A DNA stretch of 64,000 nucleotides from Acanthococcus lagerstroemiae. Taxonomy: Eukaryota > Arthropoda > Insecta > Hemiptera > Eriococcidae. The translations under genes and the position numbers were made by a program. A model generated the notes under the pieces. The model was given only the letters and a program-made list of their open reading frames with translations, did no database searches and had not been told where the DNA came from. The stretch spans positions 62,941,814-63,005,813 of the forward strand of contig CM063107.1 of assembly GCA_031841125.1 (NCBI GenBank), written 5' to 3'. How positions within the stretch are numbered: the first letter of the stretch is position 1; every line of letters begins with the position of its first letter. Shown piece by piece: positions 24,001 through 36,675 of this stretch.

Positions 24001-24573
24001 TTTTGACCTAATCATTAAAACTAATTTGCTGTTTGCTGTAGATCAATTTCTTTGTCAAAAAGAAAAGCACTTTGTATCAGAATAATGCTACTGACTTTGG
24101 GTTCTTTTTATTCGGCCTAAATCATTATAATTTTCCTCTGTCTCGAGGAAATGATACGGCATGGTTAAACATACGGAGTAGGTACGATTCGTAAAAAGGG
24201 CCCACAAGGCCACAATAGGTCGAAAGGCTCGGGATGCATTTGCAACTCCACACCTTCAGCCAGGCCGTGTGTGCACACGACAAATATTATCGTTTACTGT
24301 CTTCAGTTCCACACAAAACAATCGTAAGTTACGTAACTTGTAGGTGCTCACATCGTCGACATTCCACATTTTGACGATTCCTATTTTGGCTACAACTCGC
24401 CCGAGTAGCTGGACCCAAATGTCAAAAAATAATGGAAAAGTGGACCGCAAACCGAACCGAATTTAGTCCTTGGCTGCATGCAGACAGGCGGGGGCCCAGT
24501 TTTTTTTTTTCTAAAATAAAATTCCCTGACTTTTCCCTGATCTCCCCAAACACGTTTCAAAGCGGTCCAAAAG

Positions 24574-26665
24574 AGGTCCATGTCGCCAGCCCCCAATTGG
24601 TGGAATTTTGTATCAAAACCACATGCATTCGTTTGTGCTTCGCTTGTACTTCAAATCTCGTCGTTTGTGCTTCATTCCTTGCGGAGATAAATCAGAAAAA
24701 CTGAAAGTAGGTCAATGGGGGACTGAGGACACGTAGCCCCCATGTTGGCCGATTGACCCAAAAACGAGTGCAGTCATTTGTGCACGTTTGTGCTTTCAAT
24801 ATTTTTGTTTGTGCTCAACCCCCTCCCCTGCTATCAACAGAAATATTTGCGACTGGCCAGATGAAAGCGAGATGTTCCGCCAATGAATGCAGAAATTTGT
24901 GCTTTTGTGCACCTTTTCGTACTTCCTATAGTCTCATTTTTGATCAACTCCCTCCTTCGCTAGCATACATGGAGGTACTCGAAGCAACGCCCCCGCCCCC
25001 AATGCTCGAATTCTGAGCGAGCTGAAAACACATGCATTATTCGCTTAAGCTTCACTTGTGCTTCGTTTGGGCACATGTATGCTTCCAATCACCAGCGGCA
25101 GAATAGACGGTGCAACGGTTGCGGTTGCTCCCCCTCCTTTTCAGGAGAACTGTGGGAATGCACCTCCTCCCAACCCGAAAATGTGAAAAGAAAAGAAAAG
25201 ATAGAAGAAAAAAAAAAGAATCAGAAAAACGAAATGTTGTATCGGAACAACATGCATTCGTTTGTAAGCATGTTTGTGCTTTACATTCCGTCGCTTGTGC
25301 TTCATGCACTCCTTGCGGAAATAAATCAGAAAAGCTGAAAGTAGGTCAATAAGGGCTGGGGATACGTAGCCCCTCTCATATTGTCCAATTGACTCAAAAG
25401 TGGGGGCAAAATCGTTCGTGCTTCGTATGTGCATTAAATCCAGTTGTTTGTGCTTTATTCCTTGCAGAGATAAATCAGAAAAACTGAAAGTAGGTCAGTG
25501 GGAGGGAGGGAAGGGTGGGGATATGGGGGCTACGCATCCCAGCCCTTACTGACCTACTTTCAGTTTTTCTGATTTATCTCTGCAAGGAATAAAGCACAAA
25601 CGAAGCACGAACGACTACACCCATTTTTGAGTCAATCGGCTAACATGTAGGGCTACATGTTCCTCCAGCCCCCCATTGACCTACCTTCAGTTTTCCTGAT
25701 TTATTTCCGCTAGGAATGAAGCATAAACGACGGAATTTCAAGCACTAACGATTGCACCCACTTTCGAATCACTCGGCCAACATGGAGGCTACGTATCCCC
25801 AGCCCCCCTTGACCTACTTTCAGTTTTCCTGATTTATCTCCGCAAGGAATAAAGCACAAACAACGTGAATTAATGTACAAACATGCACAAACGAAGCACG
25901 AACGATTGCACCCCCTTTCGAGTCAATTAGCCAACATAGGGGGGGGGGGCTGATCTACCTTCAGTTTTTCTGATTATTTCCGCAAGGAGTGCATGAAGCA
26001 CAAACATGTACAAACCAAGTACAAACGAATGCATATTGTTTCGATACAAAATTTCTTTTTTCTGTTTCTTTTTTTTTCTATCCTTTCTTTTCTTTCACAT
26101 TTTCGGGTTTCGAGGGGGTGAATTCCTACAGTTCTGCTGAAGAAGAGGGGGACAACTGCAACCTTTGCACCGTCTATTCTGCCGCCGGTGATTGGACGCA
26201 TACATGTGCCCGAACAAAGCACAAGTGAACCATGAACGAATAATATATGTATTTTCAGCTCAGAATTCGAGCACTGGGGGTAGGGGCGTTGCTTTGGGTA
26301 CCTCATCACAAATGAGACTATAGGAAGTACGAAGGTGCACAAACAAAGCATAAATTTTGGCATTCATTGGCGGAACATCTCGCTTTCATCTGACCAGTCG
26401 CCAATATTTCTATTGATAGCAGGGGAGGGGGTTGAGCACAAACAAAAATATTAAAACCACAAACGAAGTACAAACTATTGCACCTATTTTCGGGTCAATC
26501 GGCTAACATGGGGGTATGTGTCCCCAGCCCCCCATTGACCTACTCTCAGTTTTTCTGATTTATTTCCGCAGGGAATGAAGCACAAATGACGGGATTTGAA
26601 GCACAAACGAATGCATGTGGTTTCGATACAAAATACCACCAATGGGAGGCTGGTAACATGGACTT
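24574..26665. mobile_element. Foldback element, 2.1 kb, 9-bp target duplication
   Basis: The two halves are long, imperfect inverted copies. The ends are AGGTCCATGTCGCCAGCCC and, on the other strand, AAGTCCATGTTACCAGCC. GTCCAAAAG at 24565-24573 and 26666-26674 is a perfect 9-bp duplication. The arms consist of repeated modules: CATTCGTTTGTGCTTC, TCATTCCTTGCGGA, ATAAATCAGAAAAACTGAAA, GTAGGTCAAT, then GATTGACCC or GATTGACTC. Module copies lie at about 24,625, 25,250 and 25,430 on one strand and 25,540, 25,690, 25,810, 25,960 and 26,530 on the other. A 9-bp duplication and near-total inverted arms fit foldback or Mutator-like elements. No transposase is encoded. Open frames inside are read-through of the modules. 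Confidence 0.85.
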
Positions 26666-26674
26666 GTCCAAAAG

Positions 26675-28500
26675 GTGGCTAAATGAAATTACAGGGCATA
26701 CGAAAAGATGTGTGCAATAATCAAATTTTTGCAACTTTATTACGAAAAATAAAAACATAAAAACAATAATAAGATATAAGAATCAAAACAACTTAATTAA
26801 TTTGCTTCATTTCGGCTTCAACCACTTCAAAGGACCACACGTGAAAATACACTTTTAGGAGCTCTCTTATACCTATGCATTATGTTTTTCCAGAACGGGG
26901 CAACTTAACAGGTCAGTCATTGCTTTTTTAATGTTTCTTTCAAGCTGCTCCCAACTTAGAAAATTCGAACAGTGAGTAAAATTGTAATCCAATACACCTG
27001 TGTTGATTTGCTCATTGTTTTGAAGTTATGACAGTAGATTCGTAAATATTTGTAGAGCAGCAAGATCGCCAACAGATGGTTTGATCTAAAAGCAGGCCGT
27101 GATTATTTGCATGAATAAATAAGTGCTTCTACATTTTACTTGCTAAAACCACAATTTGAATAAATTAATCGGTTTTGGTGAAATCATAAGCTAAACAGTC
27201 CACCAGTGCGAGTCATTTCGTTCGACGTTACACGATTTCATCGCAGTTGTTTCTCGAGCTATAATAGGACAAAAATTCAATTTAAGGATACTTAACCCAT
27301 GTCTGCAACTTCGAAAAATTTGAATAAACATTGGGCAGCATGGTTTTTTTCAATTTTAATTACCCTCGAATTTTGTTTGCGTACTCGAATAATTTATGCA
27401 AGGCGTACATCAAAAACCAGCCATGTCATGGTGTAAAACGATTGAAGTTGCGTGTGTGATGATTAAATGCGCCATCTATCATCCGCATGACTTTTTTCCC
27501 CAGAATAATTTGGCGGTTGCTAAAAAACCCACCCTAATGTTAATTACATAACCAGAACCAATTTCCAATTTTAAGGACTGGAACTCGTGGTAGCATCAAC
27601 ATTATCAACACATCGCGATAAAACAAAGTTGTTAAAATTAATTAATGACAACTCGTTAAGTCAAAGATGGCTTTCCATACTTCAATTAAAATCAGATCAT
27701 TATTTTTATACACGATAGGCATTCATTTATTTCATTTTAATTGATTAATTCCACTTTACTTAATATCGATACATGATTCCGAGAATGAGGATACCTTAAG
27801 AAATATGTTACGTTCCTCGTTAATCTGTCAACGTTCAAATTTTCAAGTTTTAATGATCAAAATGAAACTCCATGTTTGGGTGCCATCAAGGGGTGTGGAA
27901 GGTTTTTCCATCCTGAGGGTTTCCAAAAAAGACATTATTCCACCTGTTATAGAGAATCATGTTCCATATGACCATGAAGACCTTGACATTCATCGTCGGA
28001 AAAACCGATTCTGGAGCGAAGACTAAGAACCCCTCTACCACTTTCAATTCTGAAAATACGAAAACGGTTTCAGATAGTTGGGATTAAAGAAGAAGCCAGA
28101 ACCAAAGTCGATGAATTTTGAACGTCTTAACGAGCACTAATTACTCTCAATAGTCTTCATGAATCTCAACATAGTTTAAATGTTTTAAGAACTCTAAACA
28201 GGGTCTTAGCCTTATTGATCTAGACCAAATATTCAGGAACCTCAAACTAGTTTCAATCAATCCTCCTGAGTCTTGATGAGTTTCAACAGGTTTGGAGGTC
28301 TTGTCATTCTCATCAGGTTATTCTTGCGTCTCTACAACATATCATCCTTTCCCTCTTTCAAAATGTTCTTGTAACCACTCGGCCGTGTCATATTCATCTC
28401 CGGTGCCAACTTTCTGGTCTTTCCTTCTTTTTGTCTTTCTTCTGATATTTCAATCTTTCTATGCATGTTGCATGCGGTACAGTACTATTCTTGCCCTCAT
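26675..28500. other. Unique AT-rich DNA, nothing recognised
   Basis: There is no gene-like frame, repeat shared with the rest of the window, or RNA gene that I can support. A 73-codon frame at 27,805-28,026 has no known motif. Confidence 0.45.
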
Positions 28501-28508
28501 CTCTGGAG

Positions 28509-29816
28509 AAATACTTGCTTTTCTCTGAGCATGAAGAACTGGCCTCCTCTCTCCCTTCCGACACACAACTACAACACCAATAAAAGCTAAATAAGACAGA
28601 CAGATACACAATTAGACAATTAGAGAGCCTACAGTGACAAATAGATAAAAATAGATGCAAAACAATTAGTGAGTAAGAAATCCAAACGAAAGACCGATAG
28701 GTAGACAGATGGGCATATAGATGAGCAGGCAGTCAGACAGAAATTTCAACACCTGAAACTGTCAGCCAACCAAATACATATACACGAGGACAGACAAAAG
28801 GAAAAACAGATATAAGAAGACAGCCAACAAAAAAGGCACACAGATACATGGATACATAAGAGAAACGACAGACCGAGAGATAAGTGTGTTGATTAGGAAG
28901 TTCCTGGAGTCAGTGCGTTGATTAGGGGGTTCCTGGAGTCATTGCCCCTCCCTACAGTTCTTTTATTTCAGTTTTCAGGGAACATTTATTGCTCTATGTA
29001 TGCCCAGAAATGAAATTTTGTCTTCCAAAGACTTTTCGAGAAAAAATTGAAGATATTGGGTCTAGTACTCGATACGTCTTCATAGTACAACCGACACACT
29101 TTGAAAAACCAATACGAATGAACCTACAGTTTAAAAAGTCTACGGAGGGGCGAAGCCTTCTTAGTGACAATGTGTTTTTAAGAAACACCAGTAGTGTCTG
29201 ATGAGGTCAAAAAGCTTCCGTTACATAATTGTAGCTTCTAGCAAAAGGAACTGGTTTTGTGGATTGGTGGTGGCAGGATGGGGGGGGGGCGGTTCAGTTT
29301 CCACCCAGTTTAACCGAAAGTTTCCGAAAATTATCTAGAGTAGAAAGAAGAGGCATCTCATAGTAAAGCTCTGTCTGAAAATGGGGCAAATCTTTCTCCA
29401 GGGACGCCCCTGGTCAATACTTTTTGTCTTTCGTGTATTTTTTTGTATCTGCCATTTCTTTTATCTGTCCATCTATCTGTGTGTCTTTTTTGTTGGCTAT
29501 TTTCCTGTATCTGATTTACTTTTTGTCTGTCCTCGTGTCTATGTATTTCTCTTGATGGCTGACAGCTTCAAGTGTTGAGATTTCAATCAGGTTGCCTAAT
29601 TACCTATATGCCCACCTGTCCATCTATCAATATTTCTGTCTGGATTACCAACTCCCGGATTGTCTCGCATCTATTTTTGTTTGTCTGTCACTGCAACCTC
29701 TTTATAGTTGTCTAGCTGTGCATCTGTCTGTCCTATTTAGCTTCTTTTGGTCTTGGAGTTGTGTTTCGGGAGGTAAAAAGGAGGCCAGTTCTTCATACGT
29801 TGAGAAAAGCAACAGA
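28509..29816. repeat. Large inverted repeat with GACA/CTGT-rich arms
   Basis: The left arm (about 28,509-28,871) and right arm (about 29,449-29,816) are inverted copies of about 365 bp, separated by about 580 bp. Matching landmarks include GAGGCCAGTTCTTCAT at the outer end, CTGTCTGTC(T/C)TATTTAGCTT, CATCTATTTTT, TTTTTTGTTGGCT, and CTTTTTGTCTGTCCTCGTGT against CTTTTGTCTGTCCTCGTGTA. The arms are rich in degenerate CTGT and CATCTAT units. The spacer holds a 32-bp unit duplicated in tandem (GTTGATTAGG then TTCCTGGAGTCA) at 28,886-28,950. No target duplication was resolved. Confidence 0.75.
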
Positions 29817-31040
29817 CACAAGACAGGCGCGTGAAACGCCAGAGTTCGGTGTAAGAGCAGTGGAAGTTAAGCTGCAGAGCAGCCAGGAGATAAAGCCTCA
29901 CTATGAAGTTTCTAAAATCCTGATTTTGTCCCGTAAGAAAGACAGGTACCACTGTCTCAGTAATAATAAAACACCAGGTTTCACATTATAACATCTAGTA
30001 GCATCAAGCCTTTTTTTCCTCTGGAAGAATGTAAATTACTTGAAGTCCTTTTTCTGGATTCGGCCTAGATCACTACAGATATCGGAGCCGCAACCAAACT
30101 GGCAACTGGGAGAATTGTTACTTCGAAAACTTGAAGTCTGCCCTCAAACAAAAGAGAATAATTTCGTGACCACCTCTTTCCTTAAAACATCTAATACGAG
30201 GCAGACATCAATCCCCACAACCATTCACAAGAGGCTCCTGTTTACAGTCTTGCAGGACATCAATTCGTAGAATAATTTAAACAAAATATTTACTCATTTT
30301 GTTTACAATTATGATCTATCATCGTGTCACCGACAGCATGAGCTTTAATCGCTTGTTTGTTTATTGTTAAAACTCGCTGGCCCTGGGGAAGAGGAAAACT
30401 AAACGATTTCCCAAGTTTGTAATATTCGCCATCGAGATAAAAAAAAAAGTACCTGCAGAATGGTTCGACTAATGTTGTTTTGCAGGTACCTGCGAATTCC
30501 TATTCTGAAATATTTTCCGTTTGGCGCAAGTTGTTCAACTGGACAGTCCGTGCAAGTGGTAGCCAAATTACATTTCAATAAAAAAATCTGCTACTACTTC
30601 TTGCACTCAGCTTCCAAGAAACATGGAGTCAGAGATAATACTGTAGTATATCACCTGAAATGTTAGGCTACTTCTACCACAGAACCCTCCACCTACTTGT
30701 TTTTGTTTTCAAGTCTCGAGCAAGTACTTCGATTTTTTAGTACAGAATCACATTTGGTTTCATTGAATTGTTAATCATCTTGTCCCGCAGCGTGATAAAA
30801 TTCCAAAAAAGGCAACTTGAAGTCAGACAAAAATTTCAACCTCCAAATCAGTTATGAAAAAGCTCATAATTTCGATTTTTTGCGCTCGCTGTGAATACGA
30901 AAGGAAACATGACAGGAGAGCGATCAAGAGCAATTTAGAGGTACGGATTCTCGCAATTCTTCAAGTCTTTTCATTGCCAGTTAAGCTTCAGCTTGGATCT
31001 TACTTTGGCATTTTTGACGTAGAACGAACATACTTGGGTT
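29817..31040. other. Unassigned DNA between repeats
   Basis: Only short, unrecognisable open frames are present, and no repeat or RNA could be supported. Confidence 0.4.
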
Positions 31041-31440
31041 TTTGCTAGATTGGGGTGGAGGGAATTTTGCTTAAGTAAGTTGTCAGCCGATGCAGTGCCT
31101 TCTGCGGTTTGTCCTGTACTCAGTGGTGAGTTTCATCTTATGCTGCTATTGTAAGGCTGTCAGCGTAAATATAATGCGGTAGGTTACCAAAAATGGGCTG
31201 GTCATTCGTGTAGATGTTAAAGAGCACTAGGGCTAGAACGCTGCATTGAAGGCAATTCCTCTGGATCTTCCATCGGCTATATCTTCTCCATTATGTGTAA
31301 CGTATAAGGATCTTCTGTTCAGCATATCACGGAGGAGCTGGACTAGTTTGTAATCGTTGGTTACTTGGTATATGTATATGCTAGCAAATGGAAAATCCAA
31401 AGGAGTTGCCTCCCACAATACAGTGTTTAGCCAAGCTCTT
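31040..31440 (-). pseudogene. LINE reverse transcriptase fragment
   Basis: The minus-strand translation includes SVLALVLFNIYTNDQPI and HYIYADSLTIAA, which are RT blocks of the usual Q-G-S-V-L-A-P-x-L-F-N-I-Y-T-N-D and F-I-Y-A-D-D form. The second catalytic aspartate has become serine (YADS). Frameshifts separate the blocks and endonuclease sequence is absent. The following KALHRLTTYL block fits the usual region after the catalytic site. The fragment comes from a different family from the LINEs at 40 kb and 54-63 kb. Confidence 0.75.
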
Positions 31441-31725
31441 GAACATCCATACAAATGACCAGCCTATTTGTGGAGTAGTCTGTCGTGGTTGTGTAAATGA
31501 CTATCACTCGTTGATCAACCTACACCCCTCTCCCAATCATTTACTGAAATTTATCATGGGGTCAGTATTTAAATCCATGTTAATGCTCTGGGACAAGGGA
31601 AACATGTGACAGAATTGTACGTTGTGCTGTGAAGACATCAAATCTGTTTCTGTAATCACGGAGTCATATAAAACTCATGTTTTTTAGTTTTGGTAAAAGT
31701 GGAAGTTCGGATCATAAGCTTACTG

Positions 31726-31934
31726 ACTACAGAACTTTGTAATTGGGATGAAACGTTCGGCAGTATCCTTCTGCAAAAGTTCGAACAACTTTTTTGGAGC
31801 TATCATGGATGGAAAGTTTCAATGACGCTCACTTCTTCAACGCAAAACGCCGAATCCAGAGAACACAAATGTCCAAAGGAATGTCCGAACAAGATTTTCA
31901 CAACGCGTACTGTCAAATCCCACTTCTGACACCA
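31726..31934 (-). mobile_element. Leader and truncated start of an LTR retrotransposon
   Basis: On the minus strand, directly after the LTR and primer binding site, comes an untranslated leader and then an ATG at 31806 opening a 26-codon frame (MIAPKKLFELLQKDTAERF and so on) closed by a stop at 31726. In an intact element this would be where gag begins. No downstream gag, protease or RT sequence is present, so the element is truncated just inside its 5' end. Confidence 0.5.
31917..31934 (-). promoter_or_regulatory. Primer binding site, tRNA-Leu type
   Basis: Read on the minus strand, TGGTGTCAGAAGTGGGAT follows one base after the LTR end. Its complement, ATCCCACTTCTGACACCA, has a tRNA 3' end: CCA, discriminator A, and an acceptor strand that pairs with GTCAGAA, the usual start of tRNA-Leu. 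This position and complementarity identify the minus-strand DNA primer site. Confidence 0.65.
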
Positions 31935-31935
31935 A

Positions 31936-32199
31936 TGTAACGAGATTCGCACCGAAAAATGCACGAAAACACGTACTAAGTACTTTTAATGTCACACTAA
32001 TACAAACGCACAAAAACTGTAGCTAGATCGCTTTGAAAACGCACAGTTTATCGCATATAAAACTAAACTGTACAACGTCGGCCAGCGGCCTTTATATATC
32101 GCGGTGTTATCGGTGAAACTCCTTATCGCTCTCGTTATCGAACTTCTATTCTGCTGCTCAAAGCGTGTTGATCTTTCTTCACTTACCTCAAATGCCACA
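31936..32199 (-). repeat. Single long terminal repeat, 264 bp
   Basis: On the minus strand it begins TGTGGCATTTGAGG and ends CTCGTTACA, with TG...CA ends, and is followed immediately by the primer binding site. It contains a TATA box and an initiator-like region. No second LTR was found, so flanking duplications cannot be tested. The outer boundary at 32199 is chosen from the TG dinucleotide and could be off by some bases. Confidence 0.6.
32061..32098 (-). promoter_or_regulatory. LTR core promoter
   Basis: A TATA box, TATATAAAGG on the minus strand, lies at 32089-32098. About 30 bases downstream is CAGTTTAGTT (32061-32070), a plausible initiator. The spacing is that of a standard Pol II core promoter. 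Confidence 0.5.
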
Positions 32200-35100
32200 A
32201 TATCTTACTCCCCTCCCCGCCCCCAGAAACTAAAAAAAAACAAGCCCATGTGTAGGATTTATATACCAGAGAGGTTTCACAGTGCAAGAGTGAATTTTTT
32301 TAAATCTCAGCATATTTGCATGAGAAACTTGTATTTTTTTCGGTCAAAGGAAGAAGGCTGATATTACCCGTCCTCTTCCCACAGTAAGACTCGCAAAGGA
32401 AAATTCATGTTTTTTCCATTTCTTAGTTATTGTAAATAGTGGGTACCAATGTCCATCGATGAAGTCATTTACAGTCGTGTTGAACATCCTGTATTATACA
32501 TGCATCAGTGGGAACTTGGGAGGAAAGTTACTCTTATTGAATGCTATGGAAATTTACCGTTATTAAATATGTACTTTCGTCTTTCCCATTTTTCCAACAA
32601 AAATAATAATCTTACTGTGGTAGAACATGGTAATGCAGAATTGAATGTGAGAGTGGATGCAACTTGCAAGTTGTAACATTATAATGATCAATTTGTTGAC
32701 GAAGTTTGCGGGGAGAGGGCTGAAGGACTTAGCCCTTCTCCCAGAAAATTTTGAAAATATATTGATAATTTGTAATCAGTAGGTGGCTAAAGTGAACGGT
32801 TTGGACAGGATAAACCCCTCCCCACCTCACCAGATCTTACAACCAAAGTTTATTTCCGGATTAATTTTGTAGTAAGTTGTATAGTTTTCCAATTCGTCAC
32901 TCGTAAACTACTTCTAGTAAATGTATTACACAGTTTTCTTCCCCGGATGCTGACATATGAAGTGAAATGCCTAATCACTTTATATTCCTGTGTAACAAAT
33001 TCGGTAAAAAGAATCCGAATGAACCTCTTTCCAAGAACTACGTCAGTAGGCTAATTAATAATCCAATTCTCAATCAGTACCTATGTGAAAAATGATTATT
33101 CATTATGCGTTGTTCACTTTTCGATGACAGTTTTAATCGATAGTCGAAGGCAGTCAGTGGATTTCATTACCGAATTTATTGCAATACGGCAATCTCACTT
33201 GTACTTCGTTCGACTTCTCAATATTATGGCCATCAGTCCAGAAACTTGATGTTGGCTGGCTCTTTTTCCTATAGTCTACTCCATCTATGTGCATTACATA
33301 AAACGAGGAAAATGAATTATTTCAACGAATAATGCTGACTCGTGTTACATTATCTTGTTGCTGCCGTATGTTATGTGACCTTATAAGTTGAAGACTGAAG
33401 TTAAAATGAAACCGTAAGAACATTAGAGTTTTGTGCAATAGATTTTAAACGCATGGCTTGCGGACCCCATTAAACATTCTCCAAAATTATTAGTCAACGT
33501 TTTCCGTAATAAATACCGTAATCCGTGTAACTGTTTGAAGCTGGGCGTTTTTGTTAATTTTCTTCCGGCTTCGGTAGATAATCTCATTTATTTAGTTCTC
33601 GTGTACTTACGTACAGGTATCTAGGTGGGACTCAGTACATCGTCTACGTCGTACGTCACGAACTGGCAACTGAAGTGAATGTATAGGTGTATAGCTATTT
33701 ACGTTCACGAAATAAGTTTCTCGAATTCGGAGTATTCTTCTTATGAAAAGTCAGAACACATGAAAAGAAGACGGACATTCACAAAATCGTCCAATCACCT
33801 GACAATGATGATAGCGCTTCAGTGATATGACTAGGGAAGAGGTGAGAATGGATAGCATCACATCGATGATTGTGTCCCAAACAAAACTTTAAGTGAACTG
33901 ATCAGTGCAGTACCCTGAAATATGAGTGGAGTTTCCTCTCCTTGGGGCTCGAATGTCTTTATCGTTGAACTGCATGTAAGTCAATGCGTATTCATCCTAT
34001 CGAAAAAAAATTTCAAACGAGAACCATTCAATTTTGCATGAGACAGACTTTTTGACATTTCTTCGAAAATACTCCAGACACGTCAGATAACCTGATCTGC
34101 CAAATCAGCGTCAAAAGACACTCTTGACACTCTTTTTGAGTCAAAATAGTGTCGGTCCTTGACAATCACGTAGGCTCCGCCCACCAGTATAGCAGAATTG
34201 ATCGGTCAAAAGTGTGTCAAGAAGTCAAAAATGCGTCGGAGTACTCTAATTGGTTGAATGATTGTCAAAATGTCAAAATACCGTGTCAAAATTCGCAAAA
34301 TTGACGCAGGTCAAAATTGTGTCAATTCTTGGGAACCTTTTAATCCAGCAGTTTTTAAAGAAAACTTGACAATACTGACTTTTTTGACTTTTCTACTTCT
34401 AAGCCATTTCGTTGTTCCTTGATTTTTTTTTTTTTTTTTGCGAAGTCGGGTCGAATTAACGTCAAATGTCAGTTCAGTAACCTTTTCCATCAGAGTGAAT
34501 TAACGGTGGTATTATGTGCTTGCTGATTTCTTCATGAAGCCTTTCCCCCGTCCAAGATGTCTCAATTTTCAAAATCAATGTACAATTTTATCTTTCATGA
34601 CCGGCTCCGTTCTGAATTCACGAGATAATATGTCGGCGTCCTCACTTGTGCCCCCTTCCTCTCCCGCCCTTGTCTGATCCGATCAAAATCATCATCAAAT
34701 ATTAGTTCAGTGAGCATTTGTGTTGAATCCATAAAATTATGTTCCCAACATTTCAGCAAAGCTCCAGCTCCCTAATAACTTTTCAATGTACAAGCGACCC
34801 GATGTCAAAAATGAATTCAGTGATTTAGAAATCCGTGGAGTTGGTCCGTCGATTCCACGCATACAAGTTCGGAAGGTCCCATACTTTCTAATGCTAAAAC
34901 TGATGAAAACAAATTGACAGCGAAAAGATGCTCAAGAATGAATGAGCATGGTATAAATCGGTTCATTCTCTTTGGTCTTTCAGTTGGGAACAACTCTCAT
35001 TTTCCTTCGGACTACGGATCAATTTCCAGAAACTGAGAATATTAAAGTGACATTTTTTGTTAGTTTCTTGTTTTTTCTTCCACCCCCCCCCCTTCACCAC

Positions 35101-35425
35101 CCAATAATATTTAGTTGATATGCAGCAAAGAATATCCAACAAGTTTACAAAGCAAGGGCATCAAAATTTAAGGAGGGAGACGATTTTTCCAAAGTCTAGC
35201 CCCCCCCCCCGAAAAAAGTTCTGGTTGCGCCGCTATATAAATTCTACAATTTTGTCCATGGATACTTCACGACACCATTATTAGCTGGTGAGACGTGGTG
35301 ACGACCTAAGCAAGATAGAGAGCTCAAGGCAAGAAGTGGTTATGTCGATTTTTGTACTCGTATATACAAACGGACTGTGCTAACCGGGGTCATGCAGGAT
35401 GCTTTTTAGACCTCTGTGCCTGATG
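32200..35425. other. Unique DNA, some conserved-looking CpG stretches
   Basis: No gene is recognisable. The segment at 33,100-33,720 is free of the repeats seen elsewhere and is moderately CG-dinucleotide-rich. The stretch at 34,090-34,160 (GTCAAAAGACACTC, GAGTCAAAATAGTGTC) is similar, in inverted orientation, to 63,280-63,310 and probably marks an old short repeat. A poly-C followed by CTGGTTGCGCCGCT near 35,200-35,232 looks like one hAT end with no partner. Confidence 0.4.
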
Positions 35426-36675
35426 AGACTAATCAGGGACGAAAATAAGTGGGATACGGGGGTAGCTTCTTCTCCTCCAAGCCTCCGCCGAAGTTGGAAA
35501 ATTTTAATAGATGGATCAAAAGTTGGAAAAATCACACAAGTCAACTTTTTTTTTTACTAATACAAACAAATCTTGATACTTGGGAATTTTGACTAGAGTC
35601 AGTTGGATCAAAATTTGGGCAATTTCAACAACTCAAGTTTTTTTTTCCTGATACAAACCAATTTTGATACTTGAGAATTTTGACTCGAGTCAGTCAGTTG
35701 GGAATTTAACAATTTTTGCCACTCCGGAAAAAGCTCTTCGCTACGTCCCACACTGGGCGAAATCGTGATTCTAGACGGCCAAAATCTAGCTACACTGTTT
35801 TTCCAATGTTTGCTTGGTTCCAAGTCAAAATTTTTACATCAACTTGTACGTAGAAACACTTCCTTTCCTTCCAGTGGTCATTCCCCATATACAGGGTGTG
35901 CTCTTGGTCCTCTTCACAAGTAATATACAGGGGGTGCTACAACTTGAATCAAAAATCCAACAAATTTAGATGGGACTCGTTTAAATGGATAATTTTTTTT
36001 ATACAGCTTCACTTCTTTATGATCAATATTACTTGATTTATCGAAAGATTGTCAAAATCTTAGCTACGAAGAAAAATACGTTTGATACGATCATTTTAGA
36101 CTAAATAACAACTTGTATACTTTATAATCTGAGCAGGAATATAGCGTTAGACGAATCAGTAAAAACAAGCAAGAATTTGATCGTAAAATACATACAAACA
36201 GGACTATAATTTGCAGCATAATTTTTAGATCAACATCTCAATATAGCTATACAAATTTGAAAGACTGTCTCACAATTAAAACTGAACCAAAAACTCAAAA
36301 GGTAATCATTAAAAAAAAAAATTTTATAATTAAAGATTATTTTTTCATCTTGACTACTTCGAGTAGGCTACCCAATACCCTTAAAAAATATATTAGTTTC
36401 GTTCTATTTACAAAACAAAGGGCGGAACTAGAACTGTTAGGGTTCAATCAACTTTCAATAAAAATCAAAACAAAACCAGAACTAAAAACTAAGTTCTGAG
36501 GAACTTTTCTTATTTACATTTAATTAAAAAGAACTCACAAATCTTCTAATCCAAGGTGAATAGAATCAAACACGAAAGGTGAAATGAACAAATAACGAGA
36601 ACTGAGAACCTAGACCCTCGTTTTGCCATGTTGATAGAGGAAATCCACATAGTGACATCCGTGATACCACAATAC

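Noticed and set aside
25052..26363. Open frames of 85-129 codons with similar Cys/His-containing peptides
   Set aside because: They lie within the repeated modules of the foldback element and appear in both orientations. The similar peptides are caused by the inverted repeat.
24500..26700. CRISPR-like array suggested by regularly repeated modules
   Set aside because: Modules are long, variable, in opposite orientations and bounded by a transposon-type 9-bp duplication. The DNA is eukaryotic in character.
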